A DNA stretch of 41,422 nt from Thioalkalivibrio sulfidiphilus (GCF_000377945.1 NZ_KB898947.1:1-41422); one strand, 5' to 3'. Positions 1 through 8,912 are shown, numbered from the stretch's first letter. Numbers and translations: made by a program. The notes: generated by a model not told the origin, from the sequence alone.

Positions 1-57
1 CCCCCATTTCAAGCAAGCGTAACAACGCCACACGCCCGCACAGCCGCGCCCGCAGGG

Positions 58-151
58 AGCCTCGCAAAAGCGCCAATGCGGCGTTGCGCACCTTGCCAAG
101 GGCGTGCCATTGGCTGCGGTGCGCGCCTTGCCTTGGCGCTTTTGCGAGGCT
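58..151. repeat. Long perfect inverted repeat, 19-bp arms
   Basis: Bases 58-76 and 133-151 are exact reverse complements (AGCCTCGCAAAAGCGCCAA on the left), separated by 56 nt that contain further partial complementarity. The arms could fold into a cruciform or RNA hairpin downstream of the ferredoxin gene, which reads leftwards. No gene is seen in bases 1-182. It may be a bidirectional terminator or a small palindromic repeat element; no T-run is adjacent, so terminator function is uncertain. Confidence 0.6.
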
Positions 152-182
152 CTGAATGGCAAGATATTTATCAGACAGGACA

Positions 183-506
183 CTATCGCTCCAGGTACTT
201 GAGCTTGTCGGGCTTGCCGTCCCACTCCTCGGCGTCGGGCGGCGGTTCCTTGCGGGTGGTGATCACCGGCCACTGGCGGGATAGCTCGGCGTTGAGTTCC
301 AGGAAAACTTCCTGGCCCTCGGGGATGTCATCCTCGGGCACGATGGCCTCGGCCGGGCACTCGGGTTCACACAGGGTGCAGTCGATGCACTCCTCCGGGT
401 CGATGACCAGGAAGTTGGGCCCCTCGTGGAAGCAGTCCACGGGGCAGACCTCCACGCAGTCGGTGTACTTGCACTTGATGCAGTTTTCGATGACGACGAA
501 TGTCAT
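183..506 (-). CDS. fdxA: 7Fe ferredoxin (FdxA type)
   Basis: A 107-residue low-potential electron carrier. The N-terminus carries C9-x2-C12-x4-C17-x3-C21 and a further Cys at 25. A second cluster motif [12 protein letters not shown] follows near residues 40-51. Together these are the ligands of one [3Fe-4S] and one [4Fe-4S] cluster, as in Azotobacter-type ferredoxin I. The roughly 50-residue C-terminal extension rich in Pro, Glu and Trp is typical of the family. An upstream in-frame start at 629 would add 41 unrelated residues translated from a repeat. The ATG at 506 is preceded by AGAGG and gives the normal family length. The gene stands alone, with a palindromic repeat between it and bcsS. 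Confidence 0.93.
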   Translation of the reverse strand: MTFVVIENCIKCKYTDCVEVCPVDCFHEGPNFLVIDPEECIDCTLCEPECPAEAIVPEDDIPEGQEVFLELNAELSRQWPVITTRKEPPPDAEEWDGKPDKLKYLER

Positions 507-577
507 GGGCGGGCCTCTTCTGGATATTTTGCCGCCAAGTGTATCGGCAAGGGAGGTTGAATTCGAGAACCCACTCA

Positions 578-656
578 GGAAGTGCGAAGTGTGAATTGGG
601 AAGTGGGAAGTAAGGGCTTCATTTCCCACTTCTCAATTCACACTTCCGACTTCAGA
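578..656. repeat. Palindromic heptamer-type intergenic repeat (GTGGGAA family)
   Basis: The left arm (about 579-614) contains GAAGTGTGAATTGGGAAGTG and the right arm (about 619-655) is its imperfect reverse complement. The unit GTGGGAA recurs with 7-nt spacing. It fills the gap between fdxA and bcsS and reaches the bcsS stop codon. The same words recur at 3797-3903 next to mutS, so this is a family rather than a chance palindrome. Transcription termination or mRNA 3'-end protection is possible but unproven. Confidence 0.7.
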
Positions 657-1398
657 AAAGTCCGGTCAGTTCCAGTCCCAGGTACCCGCGGGTGCTCTCG
701 TCGCGCTGGTCGCGCATGCCGGCCTTGACGCCGGCCTGCACGGAGGAGGAGAGGCGCAGGCCGGTCAGGAAGGCGCCGTACTGGGTCACCCGGTAGTCGG
801 GGTCGCCCTGGATCACCAGTTCGGGGCCTGCGCGCAGGCCGTTGCCCAGGGCATGACCCAGGCGGGCGCGGCTCCAGTAGCCCCGCTGGCCGAACACGTA
901 GCTGGCCATCAGGGCGAGGTCCAGTTCATCGGTCAATGCGTGGTTGAACTCGCCCTGGGCCTTGACTCTCCAGTGGGCGCCACGGGCGGCACTGTCCGGG
1001 TCGTCGGGGCTGAGGCGCGTGTCCCGGTAGACGATGCCGAGCATGCCCGAGAGGCTGCCGCCGGTGGTGGGCGTCACGTAACCCAGGGCCGCCTCGGCGC
1101 CGGGGCCCTTGGCCTCGATGGTCTGGCCATTGCTGTCATAACGGTAGGTGACCCGGTCCACCCAGTAGCGCTGCACAAAGCCCTCGCCCAGGTTGCCACC
1201 GAAGGCGGGCAGCAGGACGCCGGCATAGGCGTAGCTGTTGCCGGGGCTGAGCTCGGCCCCGGCCAGCCACAGCCTCTCCTGGGACCAGGCAGGTGCGGCT
1301 GCCAGCAGGCCAGCTAGCAGGAGGCCCAGTGCCAGCAGGTGTGTCAGGCCGCGACGCTGACCGCGGAGGCGACGGGGGCGGGCTCGGTATGTAGCCAT
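652..1398 (-). CDS. bcsS: Cellulose biosynthesis protein BcsS-like outer-membrane/periplasmic protein
   Basis: A 248-residue predicted exported protein. A basic N-region is followed by a hydrophobic signal segment (about residues 18-37) ending in AWSQ. The remainder has alternating Tyr/Gly-rich strands typical of a small beta-barrel, with repeated G-Y and G-L pairs and a terminal Phe. The pattern and the position directly after bcsA match the BcsS family of cellulose-synthesis accessory proteins. Its role is not well defined; outer-membrane assistance of polysaccharide secretion is inferred. The start at 1398 overlaps the 3' end of bcsA by 55 nt in another frame, so the two genes are translationally linked. 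The family call rests on context and barrel pattern. Confidence 0.7.
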   Translation of the reverse strand: MATYRARPRRLRGQRRGLTHLLALGLLLAGLLAAAPAWSQERLWLAGAELSPGNSYAYAGVLLPAFGGNLGEGFVQRYWVDRVTYRYDSNGQTIEAKGPGAEAALGYVTPTTGGSLSGMLGIVYRDTRLSPDDPDSAARGAHWRVKAQGEFNHALTDELDLALMASYVFGQRGYWSRARLGHALGNGLRAGPELVIQGDPDYRVTQYGAFLTGLRLSSSVQAGVKAGMRDQRDESTRGYLGLELTGLF

Positions 1399-3587
1399 GT
1401 CTCGTGGATCTCGAAATCGTTGACCGGGGCCAGGTACAGGGGTGCCACGGGACTCTCCAGGCTGCGCATCAGGCCCGTGACGGCCCGGAAATCCGCCTGC
1501 CGGGTGCGGGTGACCAGCTGTCCCTGGATGCTCACCCCCTCGGGCAGGGGGTGGAAGCCGATGATCCGATGGGGCCCGTCCTCGTCCAGAGGCAGGGAGA
1601 TGAGCCCGAGCTCACTTTGGCCATCCTCACCCACCCGGAAGGTCACGGCGCTCCAGTGATCCAGCGCCGGTTCGCGCAGGGACTGGCCATGGATCAGCCG
1701 ATGCAGTCGGTCCAGGGGGGTGCGGGATTGTTCGCTCAGGCTGTGAAGCTGCCACTGCAGGTCAGAACCGTACAGGAACAGCTTCAGGGCATCCCGCTCC
1801 TGACTGCTGCTCCAGTGGAATTCGCAACCGATGGCCTTGGTATAGCCACCCTCCGGGCTCTCGGAGGCGATCCGTGAGGCGACCCGAGCGCGAAACGACT
1901 GCCTGCCGCTGGGCAGGGCGATCTCGCCGCTGATCCAGCGGCCCGGTTCCAGGCTCTCGGGCAGTGGACCGTAGAGGCGGCAGCCGGCGGAGGAGATGTC
2001 GTCCACGGTGGCCAGCAGTTCCTCCCCGCTGTCCGTGCTGATGCGCGCGGGCAGAGGGATGGGGAAGCGGTACTCGTTGCGGCGCTGGTCTGCGCGGTTC
2101 AGCGTGAACAGCACCACCGACAGGGCGAGCGCCATGTTCAGGCTGGCCCAGATCAGGTTGACGACCGCAGCCTCCAGGGGCAGGTGATTGTCCAGGACCA
2201 TGAACAGGGCCAGGCCCAGGGGGAGGGCGATGCCGTTGAGCGCCAGGATCAGGATCTGGGGGGTGAGGAAGTGGTAGGTCTCCCGGGCCCGGGACAGGCC
2301 CTTGGGGGTCACCGAGAAGCGCAGGTGGCGCTTGAACAGGGCGAGTGTCGCCCAGGCGAAGGCGGCGAAGCGGCCCATGTTGTACTGCTCGATGAGCACG
2401 GTGCGTCCATAGCCCCGGCCCAGTTCCTCGAACAGCCAGAAGGACAGCAGGTAGTAGGGGATGAAGCGCACGAAGAACTCCATCCCCAGGGCGTTGATGG
2501 GCATCACACCGGTGAGCAGCACCACTGCAGGGGCCAGGTAGAAGATGGCCTTCTGCCAGCCGTCGAAATAGGTGGACATGGAGGCGAAGTAATTGAGCCG
2601 CTGGGCCAGCGTCAGCCCCCGGGCGGTGAGCACCCCTTCCTGGCGCCAGACCTGCATGGCCCCCTGGCCCCAGCGGATGCGCTGCTTGAGGAAGGGCACC
2701 ACGTTGGAGGGTGCCACACCGAAGGCCAGCGACTCCGGGTGATACACGGAGCGGTAGCCCAGCTTGTGCAGGCGGATGGAGGTGTGCAGGTCCTCGGTGA
2801 CCGTCTCGGTGGCGAAGCCGCCGATGCGATCCAGCGCCTCCCGGCGCACCACGGCGCAGCTGCCGCAGAAGAAGGCCGCGTTCCAGGTGTCCTTGCCCCG
2901 CTGGATCACCCGGAAGAACAGGGACTGCTCGGTCCACACGGAGCGACGCCCGGGCAGCCAGCGGTGCTGGTAGGAGTCCAGGTTGAAGAAGTCCTGGGGG
3001 GTCTGCACGAAGGCCACCTTCTCGTCGGCGGAGAAGTAGCCCAGGGTACGTTCCAGGAAATGGCGCTGGGGGGCGTGGTCGGCGTCGAACACGGCGATGA
3101 ACTCCGCATCCGTATGGCCCAGGGCGTGGTTGAGGTTGCCTGCCTTGGCATGCAGGTTGTCGCCGCGCGCCAGGTAGCGGGCGCCCAGCTCCGCCGCCAG
3201 CGCCCGCATGGCGGGTCGGTTACCGTCGTCCAGCAGCCAGGTCTCGTGGGGGTAGTCCATGTGCAGGGCGGCGATGAGGGTGTTGCGCACCAGGTCTACG
3301 GACTCGTTGTAGGTGGGAATGAACACCGCCACCTTGAGCCCCTCGGGCACCGGCGGGCTCACCCGGCACTTCAGGCGCCAGGTCATGAAGATGTGCAGCA
3401 GGGTGGCGGTGAAACCGAACAGCTCCGCGCCGTAGAGCAGCAGGGAGAAGGTCAGGGCATCGGGATTCAGGGTGCCGGCGCGCCAGCTCAGGTACCAGAC
3501 GGCCACGCCGATGAAGGCGAACACCAGCAGCTTGCGCGCCGGGCTCAGCTCTTCGTAGTCACGACGGGTGACCTGGGGTTGGTTCAC
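1344..3587 (-). CDS. bcsA: Cellulose synthase catalytic subunit (UDP-forming), BcsA family with PilZ domain
   Basis: A processive GT2 glycosyltransferase of about 747 residues in the inner membrane, polymerising glucose from UDP-glucose. Numbered from the GTG at 3587, it shows DDG (120-122), DAD (168-170), TED (264-266) and QRIRW (302-306), so the catalytic set is complete. Transmembrane segments flank this core. A PilZ domain follows with RxxxR (503-507) and DxSxxG (530-535), indicating c-di-GMP activation. About 130 extra residues lie after PilZ with no function I recognise. The GTG start has GGAAG 7 nt upstream; a TTG at 3605 lacks such a site. Only bcsS follows; no bcsB, bcsC or bcsZ is adjacent, which is unusual because BcsB normally supports BcsA. 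Confidence 0.92.
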   Translation of the reverse strand: MNQPQVTRRDYEELSPARKLLVFAFIGVAVWYLSWRAGTLNPDALTFSLLLYGAELFGFTATLLHIFMTWRLKCRVSPPVPEGLKVAVFIPTYNESVDLVRNTLIAALHMDYPHETWLLDDGNRPAMRALAAELGARYLARGDNLHAKAGNLNHALGHTDAEFIAVFDADHAPQRHFLERTLGYFSADEKVAFVQTPQDFFNLDSYQHRWLPGRRSVWTEQSLFFRVIQRGKDTWNAAFFCGSCAVVRREALDRIGGFATETVTEDLHTSIRLHKLGYRSVYHPESLAFGVAPSNVVPFLKQRIRWGQGAMQVWRQEGVLTARGLTLAQRLNYFASMSTYFDGWQKAIFYLAPAVVLLTGVMPINALGMEFFVRFIPYYLLSFWLFEELGRGYGRTVLIEQYNMGRFAAFAWATLALFKRHLRFSVTPKGLSRARETYHFLTPQILILALNGIALPLGLALFMVLDNHLPLEAAVVNLIWASLNMALALSVVLFTLNRADQRRNEYRFPIPLPARISTDSGEELLATVDDISSAGCRLYGPLPESLEPGRWISGEIALPSGRQSFRARVASRIASESPEGGYTKAIGCEFHWSSSQERDALKLFLYGSDLQWQLHSLSEQSRTPLDRLHRLIHGQSLREPALDHWSAVTFRVGEDGQSELGLISLPLDEDGPHRIIGFHPLPEGVSIQGQLVTRTRQADFRAVTGLMRSLESPVAPLYLAPVNDFEIHETWLHTEPAPVASAVSVAA

Positions 3588-3708
3588 GATGGTGCTTCCG
3601 GGCAATGGGCGAGACGCCGTTTCGGTATCGCCCGGCGCCCGGTGAGTGCCGGTGCCGCGCGGTCTGGTGAAGGCCCCAATTCGGGGATCATCACTCAGAT
3701 GGCATTAT

Positions 3709-3724
3709 TGTGATGAATATCACA
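3709..3724. promoter_or_regulatory. CRP/FNR-family binding site, perfect CRP consensus
   Basis: The sequence TGTGA-N6-TCACA is an exact match to the CRP/Vfr half-sites. It lies about 120-135 nt upstream of the bcsA start, in the gap between bcsA (leftward) and the 3' end of mutS, so bcsA is the only gene it can sit upstream of. No convincing -35/-10 pair was identified. The assigned target is inferred. Confidence 0.6.
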
Positions 3725-3796
3725 TAATTGTGCAATGCGACACTTTTTACGCTCGTCAAAAAAAATGACCGTTGGTCAGAAAGATAGGGAAACTTT

Positions 3797-3903
3797 GAAG
3801 TGTAGATTGGGAAGTTGGGATGATAGTGGGAAGTGGGAAGTGGGAAGTGGGAAGTGGGAAGTCAAGGACTTCAATTCCCACTTCCCAATTCACCCTTCTC
3901 ACT
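3797..3903. repeat. Heptamer tandem repeat (GTGGGAA x5) with inverted arm
   Basis: Five uninterrupted GTGGGAA units occupy 3826-3860, preceded by diverged copies from about 3797. A reverse-complement arm (TTCCCACTTCCCAATTCAC) lies near 3874-3893. The element runs into the mutS stop codon at 3899-3901. It is the larger relative of the 578-656 element and could form a long RNA hairpin at the mutS 3' end. Confidence 0.75.
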
Positions 3904-6490
3904 TTGCCAATAGCGCCCTGAGCCGGTACACGACCTCCAGCGCCTCCCGGGGCGAAAGGCTGTCCGGGTCCAGGTCCTCGACCGCCTCGCGAAGGGCCTC
4001 GAGGGACGGATCCGGGGCGGGCGAGGGTGGCGGGGCGGGGGCGAACAGGCCCAACTGGGGGTCGGCAGCGCTGGCGGCCAGGTTCTGGCGTTCCAGCTCC
4101 GCCAGACGCTGGCGGGCCTTTTTGATCACCGCCGCGGGCACGCCGGCCAGGGCCGCCACGTGCAGGCCGTAGCTCTGGTTGGCGGGGCCTTCCTTGACCG
4201 CGTGCAGGAACACGATGCGGTTGCCGTGTTCCACGGCGTCGATGTGCACGTTGGCGATGGCCTCGTGCTGCTCGGCCAGCGCGGTCAGCTCGAAGTAGTG
4301 GGTGGCGAACAGGGTGAAGGCCCGGTTGTGCCGGGCCAGGTGCTCGGCGCAGGCCCAGGCGAGCGACAGGCCGTCGAAGGTGGAGGTGCCCCGGCCGATC
4401 TCGTCCATGAGCACCAGGCTGTGTTCGCTGGCGTTGTTGAGGATGTTGGCCGCCTCAGTCATCTCCACCATGAAGGTGGAACGCCCGGAGGCCAGGTCGT
4501 CCGAGGCGCCGATGCGGGTGAAGATGCGGTCCACGGGGCCGAGCAACGCCCGGCGCGCGGGCACGAACGCGCCCAGGTGGGCCATGAGCACGATCAGCGC
4601 CGTCTGGCGCATGTAGGTGGACTTGCCGCCCATGTTGGGACCGGTGATCACCAGCATGCGGCGGGTGTCCGTGAGCTCGACGCCGTTGGCCACGAAGGGC
4701 TCGTCCAGTACCTGCTCCACCACCGGGTGGCGGCCGTCCTCGATGAAGATGCCGGGGGTGTCGGTGAGTTCCGGGCGGCTATAGCCCAGGGTCTCGGCGC
4801 GCTCGGCGAAGCAGGCCAGCACGTCCAGTTCCGCCAGGGCCTCGGCCGTGCGCTGCAGGGCAGGCAGGGGTTCCAGCAGGGCCTCGAGCAGGGCCTCGTA
4901 GAGGGCCTTCTCCCGGGCCAGCGCCCGCTCCCGGGCGGAGAGCACCTTGTCCTCGAAGGCCTTGAGTTCCGGGGTGATGAAGCGCTCGGCGCCCTTGAGC
5001 GTCTGGCGCCGGGTGTAGTCGTCCGGGGCCTTCTCCGCCTGGGCGCGGCTGATCTCGATGTAGTAGCCATGCACCCGGTTGTAGGCCACTTTAAGCGTGT
5101 GGATGCCGGTGCGTTCTCGCTCCCGGGCCTCCAGGTCCACCAGGAACTGGTCGGCGTTCTCGGACAGGGCGCGCAGTTCGTCCAGCTCCGGGTCGTAGCC
5201 GGGGGCGATGACGCCGCCGTCGCGGATCAGTACCGGGGGCTGTTCGATGACCGCACGGGTGAGCAGGTCCACCACGGCCGGGTGTTCGCCGGCGCTCCCG
5301 GCGAGCTGCTCAAGCCGCGGCGCGGGGGTCCCGGCCAGCAGCCCGCGGATCTCCGGCAGCACGGCCAGGGAGTCCCGCAGGGTCACCAGGTCCCGGGGCC
5401 GTGCGGAGCCCAGGGCCACCCGGGAGAGGATGCGCTCCATATCCCCGATGCGCCGCAGCCGCTCGTGCAGCGCCCGGTAGCCGCGGCCCTCCAGCAGTTC
5501 TGCCACCGCGCCCAGACGCGCCTCCAGGTCCTGCCGGCGGCGCAGGGGCTGGTGGATCCAGCGGGACAGCAGGCGGCTGCCCATGGCGGTGGCGGTCTCA
5601 TCCAGCACCGCGGCCAGGGTATGTTCCCGGCCGCCGGCCAGGTTCTGGGTCAGCTCCAGGTTCCGGCGGGTGGCGGCGTCCAGGATGATGCCGTCCTCCC
5701 GGCGTTCCACCCCCAGGCCGTTGATGTGGGGCAGGGCGCTCATCTGGGTGTCCTGCACGTACTGCAGCAGGGCCCCGGCGGCGCCGGAGGCGAGCGCCAG
5801 GCCCTCGCAGCCGAAGCCGGCCAGGTCCCGGGTGCCGAAGTGCCGGGTGAGCAGGATGCGGGCGGCCTCGGCCTCGAAGTGCCACACCGCTCGCAGGCGC
5901 GTGCCCGGGCGCTTGGTCCCGGGCAGGGATTGGCCCTCGGGCAGCAGCAGCTCCGCCGGGTTCAAGCGCTCCAGTTCGCCGGTCAGGGCCTCGACACCTT
6001 CCACCTCCAGGACCCGGAAGCGCCCGGTGCTCACGTCCAGGGCGGCGATGCCGAAGCGGTTCTCCCGGCCGCACACCGCCACCAGCAGGTTCTCCCGGCG
6101 TTCCTCCAGCAGGGCCTCTTCCGTGACCGTGCCGGGGGTGACGATGCGTACCACCTTGCGTTCCACGGGGCCCTTGCTGGTGGCTGGGTCGCCGATCTGC
6201 TCGCAGATGGCCACCGACTCTCCCAGGCGGATCAGGCGTCCCAGGTAACTCTCCACCGCGTGCACCGGCACCCCGGCCATGGGGATGGGTTCGCCGGCGG
6301 ACTGGCCGCGCTTGGTCAGGGTGATGTCCAGCAGGCGCGCGGCGCGGATCGCGTCATCGTAGAACAGCTCGTAGAAGTCGCCCATGCGGTAGAACACCAG
6401 GATGTCCGGGTGCTGCGCCTTGATGCCCAGGTACTGCTGCATCATGGGGGTGTGCTGGGGGCTGGCGGTGGCGGTGGGGTGGCTTGACAT
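3899..6490 (-). CDS. mutS: DNA mismatch repair ATPase MutS
   Basis: An 863-residue mismatch-recognition ATPase acting with MutL in methyl- or nick-directed repair. The mismatch-binding Phe-X-Glu motif is at 39-41 within GDFYELF. Connector, lever and clamp regions follow. The ATPase carries Walker [10 protein letters not shown] (617-625), DEIGRGTS (696-703) and the ATHYFE motif (729-734). A QLGLF peptide at 812-816 matches the beta-clamp binding motif seen in MutS tails. Length is close to that of E. coli MutS (853). It is encoded alone; the heptamer repeat lies at its 3' end. The ATG at 6490 gives the standard N-terminus. Confidence 0.98.
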   Translation of the reverse strand: MSSHPTATASPQHTPMMQQYLGIKAQHPDILVFYRMGDFYELFYDDAIRAARLLDITLTKRGQSAGEPIPMAGVPVHAVESYLGRLIRLGESVAICEQIGDPATSKGPVERKVVRIVTPGTVTEEALLEERRENLLVAVCGRENRFGIAALDVSTGRFRVLEVEGVEALTGELERLNPAELLLPEGQSLPGTKRPGTRLRAVWHFEAEAARILLTRHFGTRDLAGFGCEGLALASGAAGALLQYVQDTQMSALPHINGLGVERREDGIILDAATRRNLELTQNLAGGREHTLAAVLDETATAMGSRLLSRWIHQPLRRRQDLEARLGAVAELLEGRGYRALHERLRRIGDMERILSRVALGSARPRDLVTLRDSLAVLPEIRGLLAGTPAPRLEQLAGSAGEHPAVVDLLTRAVIEQPPVLIRDGGVIAPGYDPELDELRALSENADQFLVDLEARERERTGIHTLKVAYNRVHGYYIEISRAQAEKAPDDYTRRQTLKGAERFITPELKAFEDKVLSARERALAREKALYEALLEALLEPLPALQRTAEALAELDVLACFAERAETLGYSRPELTDTPGIFIEDGRHPVVEQVLDEPFVANGVELTDTRRMLVITGPNMGGKSTYMRQTALIVLMAHLGAFVPARRALLGPVDRIFTRIGASDDLASGRSTFMVEMTEAANILNNASEHSLVLMDEIGRGTSTFDGLSLAWACAEHLARHNRAFTLFATHYFELTALAEQHEAIANVHIDAVEHGNRIVFLHAVKEGPANQSYGLHVAALAGVPAAVIKKARQRLAELERQNLAASAADPQLGLFAPAPPPSPAPDPSLEALREAVEDLDPDSLSPREALEVVYRLRALLAK

Positions 6491-6721
6491 GGGCGGGAAT
6501 TCTACATGACCTGACCAGGATCAAGGACAACTCGAATTTCCGACCGCGGGGCTGGTGGGATTCGAGTAAGAGGCTATATTCAGCACATATGAAGGGCACT
6601 TTCGTGGTTACTCGGGATCTTCGGCGCACAGCGTCGATGCAGTGCTGTCAGCCTGCCTCAGGTCTCGAGTTGGCATGATGTTTTTCCGCCATCCTGCTGA
6701 TTTCATGGTTGTTTGATTCTC

Positions 6722-6751
6722 GCGGCGCCGCCACATGGCGCGCCGCTTTTT
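6722..6751 (+). terminator. Rho-independent terminator-like hairpin in the leader of the next gene
   Basis: GCGGCGC (6722-6728) pairs with GCGCCGC (6740-6746) and is followed by TTTTT (6747-6751). It lies 37 nt upstream of the ATG at 6789 on the same strand. No plus-strand gene lies between here and the divergent mutS start, so it would either attenuate the 6789 gene or end a short RNA begun after about 6570. The rest of 6491-6721 shows no gene; a TATATT at 6573-6578 is at best a weak -10 without a matching -35. Confidence 0.5.
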
Positions 6752-6788
6752 CGTGTGCTGTTTCGCAAACCTTGAAGGAGGTGACCGC

Positions 6789-7223
6789 ATGACCACATGG
6801 GTGATTGTCGCAGACGCCAGCCGCGCCCGGATCTTCAGCGCCGAGAAGTCCTTCAGTGCCCTGCAGGAGGTGGAAGACATCAGCCATCCCGAGGGGCGTC
6901 TCCACGACCAGGATCTCAACTCCGATCGACCGGGGCGCGCCTTCGACAGTACTGGCGACGGCCGTCATGCCATGGGCAAGGAGGTTCCGCCCAAGAAGCA
7001 GGAGGCAGTGCGTTTTGCCAAGGTGCTGTGCGACCGTCTCAACAACGCCCGGGCCACGGGCGTGTTCGAGAAGCTCTACATCGTGGCCGCTCCCGCCTTC
7101 CTGGGCACCATGCGCCAGTGCATGAACAGCGTGACCCAGAAGTCCATCGTCGGCGAACTGGACAAGAACCTCACGACCCACGACGTGGACACCATTCGCA
7201 GCCATCTGCCCGACTTCCTCTGA
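6789..7223 (+). CDS. Host-attachment family protein (Host_attach, COG5622 type)
   Basis: A 144-residue soluble protein resembling the family named for a protein required for attachment to host cells. That family is thought to be related to bacterial eRF1-like (baeRF) domains. The N-terminus TTWVIVADASRARIF and the later KLYIVAAPAFLG segment are the characteristic family blocks. Biochemical function is unknown. The ATG at 6789 has an ideal AAGGAGGT Shine-Dalgarno sequence; the in-frame ATG at 6735 would start inside the upstream terminator-like hairpin region and was not chosen. It appears monocistronic, with a possible attenuator in its leader. Confidence 0.82.
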   Translation: MTTWVIVADASRARIFSAEKSFSALQEVEDISHPEGRLHDQDLNSDRPGRAFDSTGDGRHAMGKEVPPKKQEAVRFAKVLCDRLNNARATGVFEKLYIVAAPAFLGTMRQCMNSVTQKSIVGELDKNLTTHDVDTIRSHLPDFL

Positions 7224-7332
7224 CGCCTGTCCGTTCCCCGCCCGTCCGGCCTTTCCCTGCCGGGCGGGATGGGGCTACAGTTCCCGGAAGCCAAAACAGC
7301 CCGCCATGCGGGCGAACAACAGGGGAGGTGGC

Positions 7333-7629
7333 ATGAGCCGGGACTACGAGGAGAAGCGGGATTTCCATCGCATGCAGATCGACTGCACCGTGCAGTTGAG
7401 GCACATGGCCACGGGCGAGGTCCTGAACGCCGAGGGGCGTGACCTGAGCGCCCAGGGCTTTTCCTTCCACGCAGGCCGTTCCTTCGGACCCGGCGCCATC
7501 CTCGAGGCCACCGTGAGCCCCGAGAACACCCTGGTCCGACCCCTGCGTGCCGAGGTGGAGGTGGTCCGCGAGGAACCAGAGGGACAGGGTTTCCTGGTGG
7601 GTGCCCGGATTCGCCGCATGCTGGACTGA
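7333..7629 (+). CDS. Single-domain PilZ protein, c-di-GMP binding
   Basis: A 98-residue protein made of one PilZ domain. The c-di-GMP ligands are intact: RxxxR at residues 9-13 (RDFHR) and DxSxxG at 37-42 (DLSAQG). It would act as a cytoplasmic c-di-GMP receptor whose partner is unknown. The start at 7333 follows GGGGAGG at 4 nt spacing. The stop is 4 nt before the GTG of pncC, so the two are probably co-transcribed. Together with the BcsA PilZ domain and the GGDEF-EAL protein at 20.6-23.4 kb it adds to a c-di-GMP theme in the window. Confidence 0.9.
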   Translation: MSRDYEEKRDFHRMQIDCTVQLRHMATGEVLNAEGRDLSAQGFSFHAGRSFGPGAILEATVSPENTLVRPLRAEVEVVREEPEGQGFLVGARIRRMLD

Positions 7630-7633
7630 GGTC

Positions 7634-8131
7634 GTGGTTCCCGGGGACGAGGCACTCGCCGGACTGGCCCGGGACACGGGGCAGGCCCTCGCCACAGCCG
7701 GACTGAGGCTGGTAACCGCCGAGTCCTGCACCGGCGGTTGGATCGCGAAGCTGCTCACGGACATTCCCGGCAGCTCCGCCTGGTTCGAGCGGGGTCTGGT
7801 GACCTACAGTAACAGCGCCAAAATGGAACTGCTGGACGTGCCGCAAGCGGTCCTGGATGTCCACGGTGCGGTCAGCGAGGCCACTGTACGGTCCATGGCG
7901 GAAGGTGCCCTGGCCCGCAGCGGTGCCGATGTCTCGGTGGCGGTGAGCGGGGTGGCCGGCCCCGGCGGCGGCAGCCCCGAGAAGCCGGTGGGCACCGTCT
8001 GGCTCGCCTGGGCGGGGGCCGGCAGTGGCGCAGAGGCGCGCCGCTATCAGTTCGACGGCGACCGGGATGCCGTGCGCCGCCAGGCGGTGGCCGCGGCCCT
8101 GGGGGGCGTGTTGGCAAGACTGTCGCCCTGA
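7634..8131 (+). CDS. pncC: Nicotinamide-nucleotide amidohydrolase (PncC / CinA C-terminal domain)
   Basis: A 165-residue stand-alone CinA C-terminal domain. It hydrolyses NMN to nicotinate mononucleotide and ammonia in the pyridine nucleotide cycle. Family blocks visible are TAESCTGGWIAKLLTDIPGS near the N-terminus, YSNSAK, and SGVAGPGGGSPEKPVGTVW. It is the same length as E. coli PncC. It begins with GTG at 7634, just after the pilZ stop, with GAGG overlapping that stop. CinA-type proteins often neighbour recA, and here thpR and recA follow, matching the common pncC-(thpR)-recA arrangement. Confidence 0.95.
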   Translation: MVPGDEALAGLARDTGQALATAGLRLVTAESCTGGWIAKLLTDIPGSSAWFERGLVTYSNSAKMELLDVPQAVLDVHGAVSEATVRSMAEGALARSGADVSVAVSGVAGPGGGSPEKPVGTVWLAWAGAGSGAEARRYQFDGDRDAVRRQAVAAALGGVLARLSP

Positions 8132-8302
8132 ATCCCGGTCTCAAGGAAGGCAGGAAACTGGCCGCCAGGGACTCGAAGGGATGCGCCAAGGTTGTGCAGT
8201 GCCCTGGTCGAAACAGAACAACCCTGCCATCCCCGGAGGCTTCGGCCCTTTGCGTTCCGGCCTTTGTGTTTTCATCGTTGTCTACCACCTACGGGAGGAC
8301 TC

Positions 8303-8869
8303 ATGGAAGAGACCCAAGACACCCCACAGCGACTGTTCTTCGCCCTCTGGCCCTCCGACGAAGAGCGCCGGGCCCTGGTCCGGTGGCGTGAAGGCCAGCC
8401 TTTATCCGGAGGGCGTCCCGTACCGTCCCGGAATCTGCATCTGACCCTGGCCTTTGCCGGCGACGTGGACGCAGCCACCCGGGACTGCCTGGAGCAGGGG
8501 GCTCAGCAGGTGCGTGGGGCGCCCTTCCGGATGACGCTGGACCGTATCGGTCTGTTCAAGCGCGGCCTGTTCTGGACCGGCCCATCCCTCTGCCCACCCG
8601 CCCTCGGGGATCTGGCCGCCGCCCTGGCCGGCTTGCTCGCGGACTGCGGCCTGGAGCCCGATCCGCGTCCCTTCCATCCCCACGTGACCCTGATTCGCCG
8701 TCTGCCCGGCCGCCTACCGGAGGTGTCGCCGCCCGGCGGCGTTTGGGAGGCGGATGCCTTCTGTCTGGTGTGCTCCCGGCCCGGCGAGGGCTATGAAGTG
8801 CTCAGAACCTATCCGCTGGGCGACAGTCCGCCGGGCTCGCTTTCGGAGCGCTCCGGTTCTATGGGATAA
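8303..8869 (+). CDS. thpR: RNA 2',3'-cyclic phosphodiesterase ThpR (LigT family)
   Basis: A 188-residue 2H phosphoesterase. The two catalytic HxT motifs are at H46-L-T48 and H127-V-T129. The family opens RNA 2',3'-cyclic phosphates to 2'-phosphomonoesters and has reversible 2'-5' ligase activity in vitro; its cellular role is unclear. The ATG at 8303 follows GGGAGGA. An in-frame start 111 nt upstream would add unrelated residues and was not used. The gap 8132-8302 holds no gene or clear signal. The last codons overlap a possible GATAAT -10 element at 8865-8870 that might serve recA. Confidence 0.92.
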   Translation: MEETQDTPQRLFFALWPSDEERRALVRWREGQPLSGGRPVPSRNLHLTLAFAGDVDAATRDCLEQGAQQVRGAPFRMTLDRIGLFKRGLFWTGPSLCPPALGDLAAALAGLLADCGLEPDPRPFHPHVTLIRRLPGRLPEVSPPGGVWEADAFCLVCSRPGEGYEVLRTYPLGDSPPGSLSERSGSMG

Positions 8870-8912
8870 TCCGAGGTTTGGTGTCCCCCGGATGCCGCCG
8901 ACACACCATCTA

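Noticed and set aside
2184-3713. Long open frame (509 codons) on the plus strand across bcsA
   Set aside because: It is antisense to a gene with complete catalytic motifs, is rich in Gly/His/Val/Gln as expected from reverse reading of GC-rich codons, and has no ribosome site.
4160-6487. 775-codon open frame antisense to mutS
   Set aside because: Mirror of a strong coding frame in high-GC DNA; composition is low-complexity and no family is recognisable.
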